DNA of 64,000 nt from Paraburkholderia antibiotica. GTDB taxonomy: Bacteria > Pseudomonadota > Gammaproteobacteria > Burkholderiales > Burkholderiaceae. A model generated the notes under the pieces. That model was not told where the DNA came from and did not search any database. It saw only the letters and a program-made list of their open reading frames with translations. The translations under genes and the position numbers were made by a program. Each line of letters begins with the position of its first letter. The first letter of the stretch is position 1. The DNA is taken from the NCBI RefSeq assembly GCF_012927125.1, contig NZ_JABBFZ010000007.1:186001-250000 (forward strand). Reading direction: 5' to 3'. Below are positions 23,065 through 32,148 of the stretch, one piece after another.

Positions 23065-23659
23065 CACAATGTTCCGAAGTCTCGTCCCAGCCTGCGAGTT
23101 TACGCAGCGCTTACGGGGTGGCCGTGCAATTAAATCCGGGCGATTGTAAGCGATAGTTGCAGGCAATTCAAGACTTTAGCCCGGCCTATCAGCCGCGTGA
23201 AAAGCGTCTTCACGATACGGTAAAACGCTTGTGAATCGCACGATACACGTCAAATGTAAGGCGGACGGGGGCTAACCAAATCCATGCTGCGAATCGCGTC
23301 GAGCGGAGCTCGTGGATAGCTCATACGGACGCCGTGACAGACGTGTCGAAAATGCAACAATTAGCGCTTTTTTTAAGGGATGGACTGACAGGCACGACGC
23401 AATGGTGAAGCCTGCGCAAAGCGGGCTTTGCGGTGACGAAACGCGTTCGTGATAGCACCCCGTAAGGATTATTACCTTGGTGCGCCTCGAACAAGATTTG
23501 GATTACTGATTATCTCCCGTGCAATTACTTTGGATTCCGTAGTAATTGGCCTGGAGTGCGAAACCGTGTGGATGTCGAGATAGCGAAGTTAGCCTGGACG
23601 GTTTAAAAGGAGCCCTACTCCTGTCCCGCCGAACCCGCTATCCCGCATATAAGAGATAG
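23065..23659. other. Intergenic region upstream of the atp operon
   Basis: About 600 bp that must hold the promoter of the ATP synthase operon. The sequence is mixed in composition, with AT-rich stretches near 23360-23380 and 23500-23540. I could not single out a convincing promoter and saw no gene. Confidence 0.4.
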
Positions 23660-23690
23660 CTTGCGGCGCTGCTGATACGTCGGCCGCAAG
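23660..23690 (-). terminator. Hairpin after parB, possible terminator without T-run
   Basis: CTTGCGGC (23660-23667) and GCCGCAAG (23683-23690) are exact inverted copies 11 bp after the parB stop. A second inverted pair, GCTATC and GATAGC, lies just beyond. No T-run follows on the minus strand, so termination may be weak or Rho-assisted. Confidence 0.4.
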
Positions 23691-23701
23691 CCAATTTACG
23701 T

Positions 23702-24589
23702 TCAGACGCTGGCGTTTCCGCGTAAACGCAAAAGAATGCCCTCCAGCGCATCGAGGTCGCCGAAGTCGACCATGACCTGGCCGCGGCCGCGTCGGCCGAG
23801 TTTGATTTTCACCGTAGCCGCCAGCAGATCCGACAACTCCTCTTCGAGTCGCCGCGTATCCCGGCCGCCGTCCGGATTCGCGCGTGCCTTCACGGCCGGC
23901 GTCACCTTCGTGGTCATCGCGACGAGCTTTTCGGTCTCGCGCACGGACAAGCGCTTATTGACGACCTGGTTGGCCAATGTGATCTGCGTCGCGGCATCGA
24001 CAGCGAGCAATGCGCGAGCGTGCCCCATGTCCAGATCGCCGGCCAGCAACATGGTCTGCACCGGCGTCGCGAGGTTCAGCAGACGCAGCAAGTTCGACAC
24101 CGCGCTGCGCGAACGTCCAACCGATTCCGCCGCCTGCTCATGCGTGAAATTGAACTCGTCAAGCAGGCGCTGAATGCCTTGCGCCTCTTCGAGCGGATTC
24201 AGATCTTCGCGCTGGATGTTCTCGATCAGCGCCATCGCCGCGGCAGCCTGATCCGGCACGTCCTTCACCAGTACCGGCACCTCTTCGAGACCCGCGATGC
24301 GCGCCGCGCGAAAACGCCGCTCGCCCGCGATGATCTCGTAGCGATCCGCCGCGATCGGACGCACGAGAATCGGTTGCATCAGACCTTGAGCACGGATACT
24401 CGCCGCGAGCTCCTGCAGCGCGCCCTCGTCCATCCGCGTACGCGGCTGGTATTTGCCCGCCTGCATCTTGCCGAGCGGCAATACGTTGGGCGCGCCTTCA
24501 ACCGCTACTGCCTCGGTGATATCCGCGGTGCCGCCGAGCAATGCCTCCAGACCGCGGCCCAATCCCTTCTTTCTTGCTACTGCGTTCAT
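23702..24589 (-). CDS. parB: Chromosome partitioning protein ParB (CTPase, parS-binding)
   Basis: Binds parS and spreads as a CTP-dependent clamp to load condensin and guide origin segregation with ParA (295 aa). The N-terminal domain has the ParB/Srx CTP-binding boxes LPLGKMQAGKYQPRTRMDE and IAGERRFRAARIAGLEEVPV. The central HTH is NFTHEQAAESVGRSRSAVSNLLRLL. The C-terminal dimerisation part is short and ends LRLRGNASV. It follows parA by 18 bp. Two perfect parS sites lie in the same cluster (26677 and 28229). Confidence 0.97.
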   Translation of the reverse strand: MNAVARKKGLGRGLEALLGGTADITEAVAVEGAPNVLPLGKMQAGKYQPRTRMDEGALQELAASIRAQGLMQPILVRPIAADRYEIIAGERRFRAARIAGLEEVPVLVKDVPDQAAAAMALIENIQREDLNPLEEAQGIQRLLDEFNFTHEQAAESVGRSRSAVSNLLRLLNLATPVQTMLLAGDLDMGHARALLAVDAATQITLANQVVNKRLSVRETEKLVAMTTKVTPAVKARANPDGGRDTRRLEEELSDLLAATVKIKLGRRGRGQVMVDFGDLDALEGILLRLRGNASV

Positions 24590-24607
24590 CGTGCTTCCTC
24601 GATCCGC

Positions 24608-25399
24608 TTAGGATGCCTGGGGCGCGTCGTTCAGCGCGCGCACCCGCTCAATCATTTCGGCGCCGAACTGCACGTATGCCTGCGCACCGCGCGACGCCCG
24701 GTCGAACACCACACCCGGCAAGCCGTAACTGGGTGCCTCGGCAAGCCGCACGTTACGCGGAATCACCACATCGAACACCTTGTCGCCGAAATGCTCTTTC
24801 AACTGATCCGAGACCTGCTGTTGCAGCGTGATGCGCGGATCGAACATCACGCGCAGCAGACCGATCACCTTCAGGTCACGGTTCATGTTCGCGTGGACCT
24901 GCTTGATCGTATTGACAAGGTCGGACAGCCCTTCGAGAGCAAAGTACTCGCACTGCATCGGAATCACGACACCGTGCGCAGAGCACAAGCCATTGAGCGT
25001 CAGCAGCGAGAGCGCCGGTGGGCAATCGATCAGCACGAAATCATATTCGTTCTCGACCGCTGCCAGCGCCGTTTTCAGTTGCCGCTCGCGATTCTGCACG
25101 CTGACGAGTTCCACCTCGGCACCCGCGAGCTCGCGGTTCGCGGGCAGCACGTCATAGCCGACCGCCTCCGGCCGCACGCGCGCACTGGCCACCGACACGT
25201 TGTCCACCAACACTTCGTAGACCGTGTTCGCACATTCGGCCTTGTCGATACCGCTGCCCATCGTGGCGTTGCCCTGCGGGTCCAGATCGATGAGAAGGAC
25301 TCGCTGTCCCTGCGCTGCCAGGCTTGCGGCCAGATTGACTGTGGTGGTCGTCTTGCCGACACCACCCTTCTGGTTCGCAACGCAGAAGATTTTTGCCAT
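24608..25399 (-). CDS. parA: Chromosome partitioning ATPase ParA (Soj type)
   Basis: Walker-type ATPase that binds the nucleoid and moves ParB-parS complexes (263 aa). Deviant Walker A KGGVGKTTTTVNLAA at residues 11-25, Walker B region YDFVLIDCPPALSLLTL, and the conserved QCEYFALEGLSDLVNTI. No N-terminal HTH is present, so this is the small chromosomal type and not a plasmid type Ia. It is between rsmG and parB in the normal chromosomal order. Confidence 0.97.
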   Translation of the reverse strand: MAKIFCVANQKGGVGKTTTTVNLAASLAAQGQRVLLIDLDPQGNATMGSGIDKAECANTVYEVLVDNVSVASARVRPEAVGYDVLPANRELAGAEVELVSVQNRERQLKTALAAVENEYDFVLIDCPPALSLLTLNGLCSAHGVVIPMQCEYFALEGLSDLVNTIKQVHANMNRDLKVIGLLRVMFDPRITLQQQVSDQLKEHFGDKVFDVVIPRNVRLAEAPSYGLPGVVFDRASRGAQAYVQFGAEMIERVRALNDAPQAS

Positions 25400-25474
25400 C
25401 GTTGGTGTGTCCCTTTTGCTGCTTGATGAAGTGAAAATCGTGGAGGTGTTACAAGGCCATCGTGGCAGATGTCA

Positions 25475-26155
25475 TCATTCGGCGTCCACCCGTACCTTGA
25501 TCAGATGCCGCTCGGCATCGAGCGAAGGAACGTTCAGACGAATGATCTGTTCCACGTGGGCGCCCGCCGGCAAACGTTCGATCTCGCCGTCCGGCCGCAC
25601 GCCCTTCATCGCCCAGATCGCACCCTGCTCCGCAACCAGATGACGGGCCAGTGTAACGAAATCCGAGAGCTCTGCGAATGCGCGCGAAACGATTACGTCG
25701 AACTTTGCCGGTACTTCGGCGCCGGGCTTCAGCGTTTCGACCCGACCGGTCACAACCGACAGGTTCGTCAGCCCCAGCTGGGCCTTCACCTGCGCCTGAA
25801 ACGCGGTCTTTTTATGAACGATGTCGTTCGTCGTGACGGTCCATTCAGGCAGCACGATCGCCAGCACGATACCCGGCATGCCGCCGCCCGAACCGACGTC
25901 GAGCACCGAGGACGGGCCGAGCGGCGCCAGATGCGGGACGATCGATAGCGAATCGAGAATGTGCTGAATCAGCATCTGCCGCGGATCGCGGATCGCCGTC
26001 AGGTTGTAGACGCTGTTCCACTTGGCGAGTAGCGCGACGTAGTCGAGCAGCTTGTGCTGCTGCACGTCGCTCAATTCGAGCCCAAGTTCACGGATGCCGT
26101 CCGCTAGCAGCGGCGCCAACGCCTGCTGATCGATACCCCTCTGCTCTGCCGTCAT
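25475..26155 (-). CDS. rsmG: 16S rRNA (guanine-527-N7)-methyltransferase
   Basis: SAM-dependent enzyme that methylates G527 of 16S rRNA (formerly gidB; 226 aa). The SAM-binding glycine loop is [19 protein letters not shown], and the family stretch [20 protein letters not shown] precedes it. [15 protein letters not shown] is the conserved motif IV region. Its ATG overlaps the mnmG stop (ATGA), so the two are coupled. Confidence 0.96.
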   Translation of the reverse strand: MTAEQRGIDQQALAPLLADGIRELGLELSDVQQHKLLDYVALLAKWNSVYNLTAIRDPRQMLIQHILDSLSIVPHLAPLGPSSVLDVGSGGGMPGIVLAIVLPEWTVTTNDIVHKKTAFQAQVKAQLGLTNLSVVTGRVETLKPGAEVPAKFDVIVSRAFAELSDFVTLARHLVAEQGAIWAMKGVRPDGEIERLPAGAHVEQIIRLNVPSLDAERHLIKVRVDAE

Positions 26156-28110
26156 TGCACCACCGGCGTGCTGTCAGCGGCGGGCTTGGCGGGTTTCGAC
26201 GGACGACGACCGAGGCCGCGCTTCAGATGAACCATCAGCAGCGAAATCGCCGCCGGCGTGATACCCGAGATACGCGACGCCTGACCGATCGTTTCCGGCC
26301 GGAATTGCATCAGCTTCTGACGCGCCTCGAACGACAGCCCACGGACTTCCGCGTAGTCCAGCCCTTCCGGCAAACGCGTGTTCTCGTGCGCCTCGTTGCG
26401 CTCAATTTCACCCGCCTGACGGTCGATATAGCCCTGATATTTGACGCCGATCTCGATCTGCTCCTTGATCTGCGCGAGCAATACCGGGTCTTCGGCAAGC
26501 GCTTCCGGCGCACCGCAGGCGCCGGCACGCAGCCCGCACACGCCGTCATAGCTGACACCCGGGCGGCGCAACAGGTCCGCGAGGCTGTACTCGTGATCGA
26601 TCGGCTTGCCGAGCAAGGCCGTCGCTTCGTCGGCCGATAACGTCTTAGGATTGACCCACGTCGTGCGCAGGCGCTCTGTTTCACGTGAAACAGCCTCCCG
26701 CTTGCGACTAAACGCGCCCCAACGCGCATCGTCGACCACGCCGAGTTCGCGGCCGATCTCGGTCAGACGCATATCGGCGTTATCTTCACGCAGGCTCAGA
26801 CGATATTCGGCGCGGCTCGTGAACATCCGATACGGCTCCGACACACCACGCGTGACCAGATCGTCGACCAGCACGCCCAGATAGGCCTGATCGCGACGCG
26901 GGCACCATGCGTCCTTGCCCTGCACGAACAGACCCGCGTTGATGCCGGCCAGCAGGCCTTGCGCGGCCGCCTCTTCATACCCGGTCGTGCCGTTGATCTG
27001 CCCAGCGAAGAACAGACCGCTGATCACCTTGGTTTCCAGCGATGCCTTCAGCCCGCGCGGATCGAAATAATCGTATTCGATCGCATAGCCGGGCCGGAGG
27101 ATGTGCGCATGCTCGAGGCCACGCATCGAGCGCACCAGTTGGAGCTGAACGTCGAACGGCAGGCTCGTCGAGATTCCGTTCGGATAGAACTCATTGGTCG
27201 TCAGCCCTTCCGGTTCGAGGTAAATCTGGTGCGATTCCTTCGACGCAAAGCGGTGAATCTTGTCCTCGATCGACGGGCAGTAGCGCGGCCCCACCCCTTC
27301 GATGACGCCCGTGTACATCGGCGAACGATCGAGACCGCCGCGAATGATGTCGTGCGTACGCTCATTCGTATGCGTGACCCAGCACGGGATCTGCCGGGGA
27401 TGTTGCTCGACACGCCCAAGAAACGAGAAAACCGGCACCGGATCCAGATCGCCGGGTTGCTCTTCGAGCTGCGAGAAGTCGATCGTACGACCATCAATAC
27501 GCGGCGGCGTCCCGGTCTTCAGCCGCCCTTGCGGCAGCTTCAGTTCCTTCAGGCGCGCGGACAACGAAACCGCTGCCGGATCGCCTGCGCGACCGCCGGT
27601 GTAGTTGTTCAGACCCACGTGGATCTTGCCGTCGAGGAACGTACCGGCCGTCAGCACCACAGCACGCGAGCGGAAACGGATGCCCACCTGCGTGACGGCA
27701 CCGACCACGCGATCGCCCTCCACCATCAGATCGTCGACGGCCTGCTGGAACAGCCAAAGATTCGGCTGGTTCTCGAGCCGATGACGGATCGCCGCCTTGT
27801 ACAGCACCCGATCGGCCTGAGCGCGCGTCGCACGGACCGCCGGTCCTTTGGACGAATTCAGGATGCGGAACTGGATGCCGCTCTCATCGGTGGCCGCAGC
27901 CATGGCACCACCGAGTGCATCGACTTCCTTGACCAGATGGCCCTTGCCAATACCGCCAATCGACGGATTGCAGCTCATCTGCCCGAGGGTTTCGATGTTG
28001 TGGGTCAGGAGCAGCGTTTTGCTGCCCATGCGCGCCGAGGCCAAAGCGGCTTCGGTGCCGGCATGACCGCCGCCAACGACGATTACGTCAAATTCTGTGG
28101 GAAAAAGCAT
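26152..28110 (-). CDS. mnmG: tRNA uridine-5-carboxymethylaminomethyl modification enzyme, FAD subunit
   Basis: With MnmE installs the cmnm5 group on the wobble uridine (U34) of several tRNAs; formerly gidA (652 aa). The FAD-binding dinucleotide fold begins [18 protein letters not shown]. The two conserved signatures are [15 protein letters not shown] and the glycine-rich [19 protein letters not shown] perfect parS site lies in the coding sequence and encodes VSRET in the segment [10 protein letters not shown] (26677-26692). First gene of mnmG-rsmG-parA-parB; MnmC, which completes the same tRNA modification, is encoded at 58.6 kb. Confidence 0.97.
   Translation of the reverse strand: MLFPTEFDVIVVGGGHAGTEAALASARMGSKTLLLTHNIETLGQMSCNPSIGGIGKGHLVKEVDALGGAMAAATDESGIQFRILNSSKGPAVRATRAQADRVLYKAAIRHRLENQPNLWLFQQAVDDLMVEGDRVVGAVTQVGIRFRSRAVVLTAGTFLDGKIHVGLNNYTGGRAGDPAAVSLSARLKELKLPQGRLKTGTPPRIDGRTIDFSQLEEQPGDLDPVPVFSFLGRVEQHPRQIPCWVTHTNERTHDIIRGGLDRSPMYTGVIEGVGPRYCPSIEDKIHRFASKESHQIYLEPEGLTTNEFYPNGISTSLPFDVQLQLVRSMRGLEHAHILRPGYAIEYDYFDPRGLKASLETKVISGLFFAGQINGTTGYEEAAAQGLLAGINAGLFVQGKDAWCPRRDQAYLGVLVDDLVTRGVSEPYRMFTSRAEYRLSLREDNADMRLTEIGRELGVVDDARWGAFSRKREAVSRETERLRTTWVNPKTLSADEATALLGKPIDHEYSLADLLRRPGVSYDGVCGLRAGACGAPEALAEDPVLLAQIKEQIEIGVKYQGYIDRQAGEIERNEAHENTRLPEGLDYAEVRGLSFEARQKLMQFRPETIGQASRISGITPAAISLLMVHLKRGLGRRPSKPAKPAADSTPVVQ
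26677..26692. other. parS: parS site inside mnmG
   Basis: TGTTTCACGTGAAACA, a perfect 16-bp palindrome identical to the consensus chromosomal parS. It lies within mnmG, encoding V-S-R-E-T, about 2.1-3.0 kb from parB. ParB is expected to nucleate here. Confidence 0.95.
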
Positions 28111-28215
28111 CGCGAGATCTCACGCCAGATCGTCGCGTGAGCCTTCAAAAGGAATGTATGGGCGAATTATAGCGGGTTCGGTTTTGGCCCGAATTCGTCC
28201 GAATGGCTAATAAAT

Positions 28216-28252
28216 AAAAAAAGCGGTGTGTTTCACGTGAAACACACCGCTT
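28216..28252 (-). terminator. Intrinsic terminator of the first liv operon, overlapping parS
   Basis: On the minus strand the 32-bp palindrome (28221-28252) is followed by seven T (A-run 28216-28222 on plus) and more AT. It is the only terminator-like element after livF (stop at 28297), so termination and ParB loading share the same bases. Confidence 0.8.
28221..28252. other. parS: parS site within a 32-bp perfect palindrome, upstream of mnmG
   Basis: The core TGTTTCACGTGAAACA (28229-28244) equals the consensus parS. The palindrome continues perfectly to 32 bp with arms AAGCGGTG and CACCGCTT. It stands 111 bp upstream of the mnmG start and 44 bp after livF. The extra arms, which parS does not need, plus a T-run on the minus strand make it also a hairpin terminator. 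Confidence 0.95.
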
Positions 28253-28296
28253 CTAAAGACCACGGCCAGCTAGAAAAGTGCTGCCGGCACAAAGAA

Positions 28297-29073
28297 TTAC
28301 GCCACTTTTTTGGCCAACCCCAGATATGTTTCGATCACGCGTGGATTCTGCGCGAGATCCGCCGCCGGCCCTTCCAGCGCTAACTCACCGGTTTCAAGCA
28401 CATAGCCATAGTCGGAAATTTGCAGCGCGGCGCGTGCGTTCTGCTCGATCAGCAGCGTCGCGACACCTGTCTGCCGCAGCGCGCTGATGATGTGGAAGAT
28501 TTCCTTCACGATCAGCGGCGCCAGACCCAGGCTCGGCTCGTCGAGCATCAGCAGATCGGGCTTGCCCATCAGTGCACGGCCGACCGCGAGCATCTGCCGC
28601 TCCCCGCCCGACAACGTACCGGCCGCCTGCTTACGGCGCTCCTTCAATCGCGGGAACAACCCGAACACCGGCTCAAGCTGATCGAGAAAATTGCGCTCCC
28701 CTGCCCGCTTGCGTCGATAAGCGCCGAGCACCAGATTGTCCTCGACCGACATCGACGCGAACAACTCGCGCTTCTCAGGCACCAGACACATGCCGAACGC
28801 GACCCGCTTTTCGACCGGCACCGCGCTAACGTCATCGCCCTGATACCTGATCGCGCCCTTCGCATGGCCGGTGGTCGGCAAGGCGCCCATGATCGCGTTG
28901 AGCAGCGTCGACTTGCCCGCGCCGTTCGGACCGATCACCGAAACGATCTGCCCTGCCCGCACCTTGATCGCCGCGTTGTGCAGCGCCTCGACCTTGCCGT
29001 AGCGCACCGACAAGCCGTTCACCTCGAGAATCGGCGCAGCTGCGGCCACGCCCGTCGTCTTCGTGTTGTCCAT
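28297..29073 (-). CDS. livF: Branched-chain amino acid ABC transporter ATPase LivF
   Basis: Cytoplasmic ATPase of a Liv/HAAT importer (258 aa). Walker A GPNGAGKSTLLNAIMG, ABC signature LSGGERQMLAVGRAL, Walker B LLMLDEPSLGLAP and the switch histidine replaced by Q in LLIEQNARAAL, normal for LivF. The ATG overlaps the stop of the livM-livG fusion by one base (TGATG), giving translational coupling. A longer upstream frame exists but the domain starts at MDNTKTTG. Last gene of the operon livK-livH-livMG-livF. Confidence 0.96.
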   Translation of the reverse strand: MDNTKTTGVAAAAPILEVNGLSVRYGKVEALHNAAIKVRAGQIVSVIGPNGAGKSTLLNAIMGALPTTGHAKGAIRYQGDDVSAVPVEKRVAFGMCLVPEKRELFASMSVEDNLVLGAYRRKRAGERNFLDQLEPVFGLFPRLKERRKQAAGTLSGGERQMLAVGRALMGKPDLLMLDEPSLGLAPLIVKEIFHIISALRQTGVATLLIEQNARAALQISDYGYVLETGELALEGPAADLAQNPRVIETYLGLAKKVA

Positions 29074-30857
29074 CACTCCACCCCGCCCAGATACGCTTCG
29101 AGCACCGCCGGATCCTGCTGCACCTCCTGCGGCAAACCTTCGGCGATCCGCGTACCGAATTCCATCACCACGAGTCGATCGGTCAGATTCATCACGAAAT
29201 CCATATCGTGCTCGACCAGCAGGATGCTCATCCCTTCCGCCTTCAGCCGACGCAGCAGATCCGCCAGTTGCAGCTTCTCCTGATAACGCAAACCGGCTGC
29301 CGGTTCGTCGAGCAATAGCAGAGTCGGATCGCAACACAGCGCGCGGGCGATTTCGAGAATCCGCTGTTGCCCGAGCGCGAGACTGCCGGCTTCGTCGTAC
29401 ATGTGCTGCTCCAGTCCGACGCGACGAATCTGCCGGGCGGCTTCGGCCATCAGCCGCGCCTCTTCGGCGCTGTTCAATCGCACGATGCTGCGCCACACGC
29501 CCGCATGGCCACGCAGATGCGCACCGATCGCGACGTTCTCGAGCACCGTCATGCCCGGCAGCAGCTTGACGTGCTGGAACGTCCGGCCGATCCCGCGCTT
29601 GACGATTTCACGTGAACTCAGCGCATCGATACGCTCGCCACGGAACGTGATCTCGCCGTTGGTCGCCTGAAGCACGCCGGTGACGAGGTTGAACGTCGTC
29701 GACTTGCCGGCGCCGTTTGGCCCGATCAGGCCGATGATCTGCCCTGCTTTCACCTCGAAGCTCACGTCGTTCACCGCGACCAGGCCGCCGAACTGCTTGC
29801 GTGCCTTGTTCACCGTCAGCAGATCTTCGCCGGCCTGCGGCTTGTTGCGCTGCGGCAGAGACTCGGCATGCTCTGCGAGATGCGCGCGCGGACCACGCGG
29901 GAAAAAGCGCGCGACGAACGGCCAGACGCCCTGCCGCGCGTACTGCAGCAGCAGCACCATGATGATGCCGAACACGATCACCTCGAAGTTGCCGTTCTCG
30001 CCGAGCAACTTCGGCAGCAAGGTCTGCAGATAGTCCTGCAGCACGGTCAGGATCGCCGCGCCGAGCACTGCGCCCCACACGTGCGACACACCGCCCACTA
30101 CCGCCATGAACAGAAACTCGATGCCGTGATTCAGGCCGAACGGCGTCGGATTCACCGCGCGTTGCAGATGCGCGTACAGAAAGCCCGACACTGAAGCCAG
30201 CACCGCCGCATAGACGAAAATCACGACGCGCATCCAGCCCGTATTGACGCCCATCGCCTCGGCCATCAGACCGCCGCCGCGCAGCGCACGAATCGCCCGT
30301 CCCGGTCGGCTATTAAGCAAATTCTGAACAGAGACGACCGCGCCGAGCACGACCAGCCAGATCAGGTAATAGATATGGCGCCCGGATTCGAGATTTATCC
30401 CGAAAACATTCAGTACCGGAATCCCGTTGATGCCGTCGTACTTGCCGAGCATCTCGAGATTGCCGAACAGGTAGAACAGCGCGAGCCCCCACGCGATCGT
30501 CCCGAGCGGCAGAAAGTGGCCGGACAAACGCATCGTCACGAGGCCGAGCATCAGCGCGACCAGCGCGGTCACGATCACGCCCGCGATCAACGCGAGCCAC
30601 GGCGACACGCCGTAGCTCGTCGTCAGATACGCGGTCGCATACGCACCGATGCCGACGAACGCGGCCTGCCCGAAGCTCGTCATCCCGCCGATACCGGTGA
30701 GCAGCACGAGGCCGATCGCGACGATCGAATACAGGCCGATGTAGTTGAGCAGCGTGACCCAATACTCGGGCACATGGATCGGATGCGGCAGCACCGGCAA
30801 CGCGAACAGCACCACGAGGAACAACCAGAAGAACTTCTTTTGCATGATCCGTTTCAT
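29073..30857 (-). CDS. LivM permease fused to LivG ATPase
   Basis: One 594-residue protein joins two parts that are usually separate. Residues 1 to about 330 are a LivM-type permease with some ten membrane segments (start MKRIMQKKFFWLFLVVLFAL; signature GIGGMTSFGQAAFVGIGAYA). After a polar linker (about 320-345, FFPRGPRAHLAEHAES) a LivG ATPase follows: Walker A GPNGAGKSTTFNLVTG, signature LALGQQRILEIARAL, Walker B LLLLDEPAAGL, switch His in LLVEHDMDFV. GAGGAG ends livH and serves as ribosome binding site. No stop or frameshift separates the halves. Works with LivH, LivF and LivK. Confidence 0.95.
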   Translation of the reverse strand: MKRIMQKKFFWLFLVVLFALPVLPHPIHVPEYWVTLLNYIGLYSIVAIGLVLLTGIGGMTSFGQAAFVGIGAYATAYLTTSYGVSPWLALIAGVIVTALVALMLGLVTMRLSGHFLPLGTIAWGLALFYLFGNLEMLGKYDGINGIPVLNVFGINLESGRHIYYLIWLVVLGAVVSVQNLLNSRPGRAIRALRGGGLMAEAMGVNTGWMRVVIFVYAAVLASVSGFLYAHLQRAVNPTPFGLNHGIEFLFMAVVGGVSHVWGAVLGAAILTVLQDYLQTLLPKLLGENGNFEVIVFGIIMVLLLQYARQGVWPFVARFFPRGPRAHLAEHAESLPQRNKPQAGEDLLTVNKARKQFGGLVAVNDVSFEVKAGQIIGLIGPNGAGKSTTFNLVTGVLQATNGEITFRGERIDALSSREIVKRGIGRTFQHVKLLPGMTVLENVAIGAHLRGHAGVWRSIVRLNSAEEARLMAEAARQIRRVGLEQHMYDEAGSLALGQQRILEIARALCCDPTLLLLDEPAAGLRYQEKLQLADLLRRLKAEGMSILLVEHDMDFVMNLTDRLVVMEFGTRIAEGLPQEVQQDPAVLEAYLGGVE

Positions 30858-30861
30858 CGCA

Positions 30862-31917
30862 TCACTCCTCTTCCTCTTCGGCGTGCGGGGTCGCGAGACT
30901 GCGCCACAGCAGCACCGGGATGATCAGCGTGAACACGATCACTTCCTTATAAGCACTGGCCCAGAACGACGAATACGATTCGAGCAGACCAACCAGAATC
31001 GAGCCGGCCGCCGCGAGCGGATAGCTGACCAGACCGCCGATGATCGCCCCGACGAAGCCCTTCAGACCGATCAGGAAACCCGAGTCGTAGTAGATCGTGG
31101 TGAGCGGCGCGACGAGGATGCCGCACAGCGCGCCGAGCCCGGCCGCAAGCGTGAACGCGAGGCGCCCCGCCTGCGTCGTGCCGATGCCGACGAGGCGCGC
31201 GCCGAGCCGGTTCACCGACGTCGCACGCAAGGCCTTGCCCGAAATCGAGCGATCGAAGTACAGATACAGCGCGCCGATCAGCACGACCGCGGTACCGATC
31301 ACCCACAGGCTCTGCCCGGAGATCGACAGACTGCCCACGTTGAACGTCGCGTCGGAAAACGCGTTGGTGCGCGAGCCTTCCGCGCCGAACATCACGAGCC
31401 CGAGGCCGACCATCGCGAAGTGCACGGCGACCGCGACGATCAGCAACAGCAGAGTGGTCGCCTCCGCGATCGGCTCATACGCGAGCCGGTACACGAACGG
31501 TCCCATCGGAATCACGATCAGCAGCGTCAGCGCGATCTGCACGATCATCGGCAGCGGCTGCATGAAAACGCCGCGCGTGAGCGCGTAGACCGCGATCGGG
31601 AACAGCAGGTACTTCCCTGCCAGCATCGGCAGCGTGCGGGCCGCGTAACGACGCCGCTCCGCATGCCGCAGCACAGCCGCCGTCTCGACGACGAAGCATG
31701 CCGCGCCCATCGCCATCAGCAGCCAGCAGGTGGCCGGAAATTTCTGCGTCTGCAGTGCGGCGAGCGTCAGCGCGCCGTACGAAACAAACTCCCCCTGCGG
31801 GATGAAGATCACCCGCGTCACGGAGAACACCAGCACCAGCGCAAGCGCGAGCAGCGCGTAGATCGCGCCGGTGGTGATGCCGTCCTGCGCGAGGATCGCC
31901 GCAATTGATAGATCCAT
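30862..31917 (-). CDS. livH: Branched-chain amino acid ABC transporter permease LivH
   Basis: Inner-membrane permease (351 aa) with about eight to nine helices. The N-terminus DGITTGAIYALLALALVLVF and then RVIFIPQGEFVSYGALTLAAL is typical of LivH, and LVGIGTTQAGRLAFTLAAGLGALCGILVAP is the conserved coupling region. It has an insertion of about 50 residues with extra helices after the second segment (AERRRYAARTLPMLAGKYLL). The tail ends in a run of five Glu. I chose the ATG at 31917 (MDLSIAAI), which has AGGA just before it, over an upstream in-frame start with a non-membrane Arg-rich leader. Confidence 0.93.
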   Translation of the reverse strand: MDLSIAAILAQDGITTGAIYALLALALVLVFSVTRVIFIPQGEFVSYGALTLAALQTQKFPATCWLLMAMGAACFVVETAAVLRHAERRRYAARTLPMLAGKYLLFPIAVYALTRGVFMQPLPMIVQIALTLLIVIPMGPFVYRLAYEPIAEATTLLLLIVAVAVHFAMVGLGLVMFGAEGSRTNAFSDATFNVGSLSISGQSLWVIGTAVVLIGALYLYFDRSISGKALRATSVNRLGARLVGIGTTQAGRLAFTLAAGLGALCGILVAPLTTIYYDSGFLIGLKGFVGAIIGGLVSYPLAAAGSILVGLLESYSSFWASAYKEVIVFTLIIPVLLWRSLATPHAEEEEE

Positions 31918-32148
31918 ACTTCCTCGTCCTGAAGCGTCGAAATCGAAAACCGGGAAACAGTCGCGACGGCGCGGCGCGTGGCCGTCCATCGACCTGCAAT
32001 GCGGAAAAGACAACCGCCGCGCCGGGACACGACGCGGCGGTCGATGCCATTGTCGTCGAACCCAATGGCAAGGCGGCGTCATGCACCGCCTGATTGCGCG
32101 AGAGGCGCGTACCGCTTGTTATTCTGCTTGTTGTCTTGCTTGTCGTTT

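Noticed and set aside
29604..29619. Partial parS (TTTCACGTGAA) in the livM-livG fusion gene
   Set aside because: Only 11 of 16 consensus positions match; the outer bases needed for ParB binding are missing.
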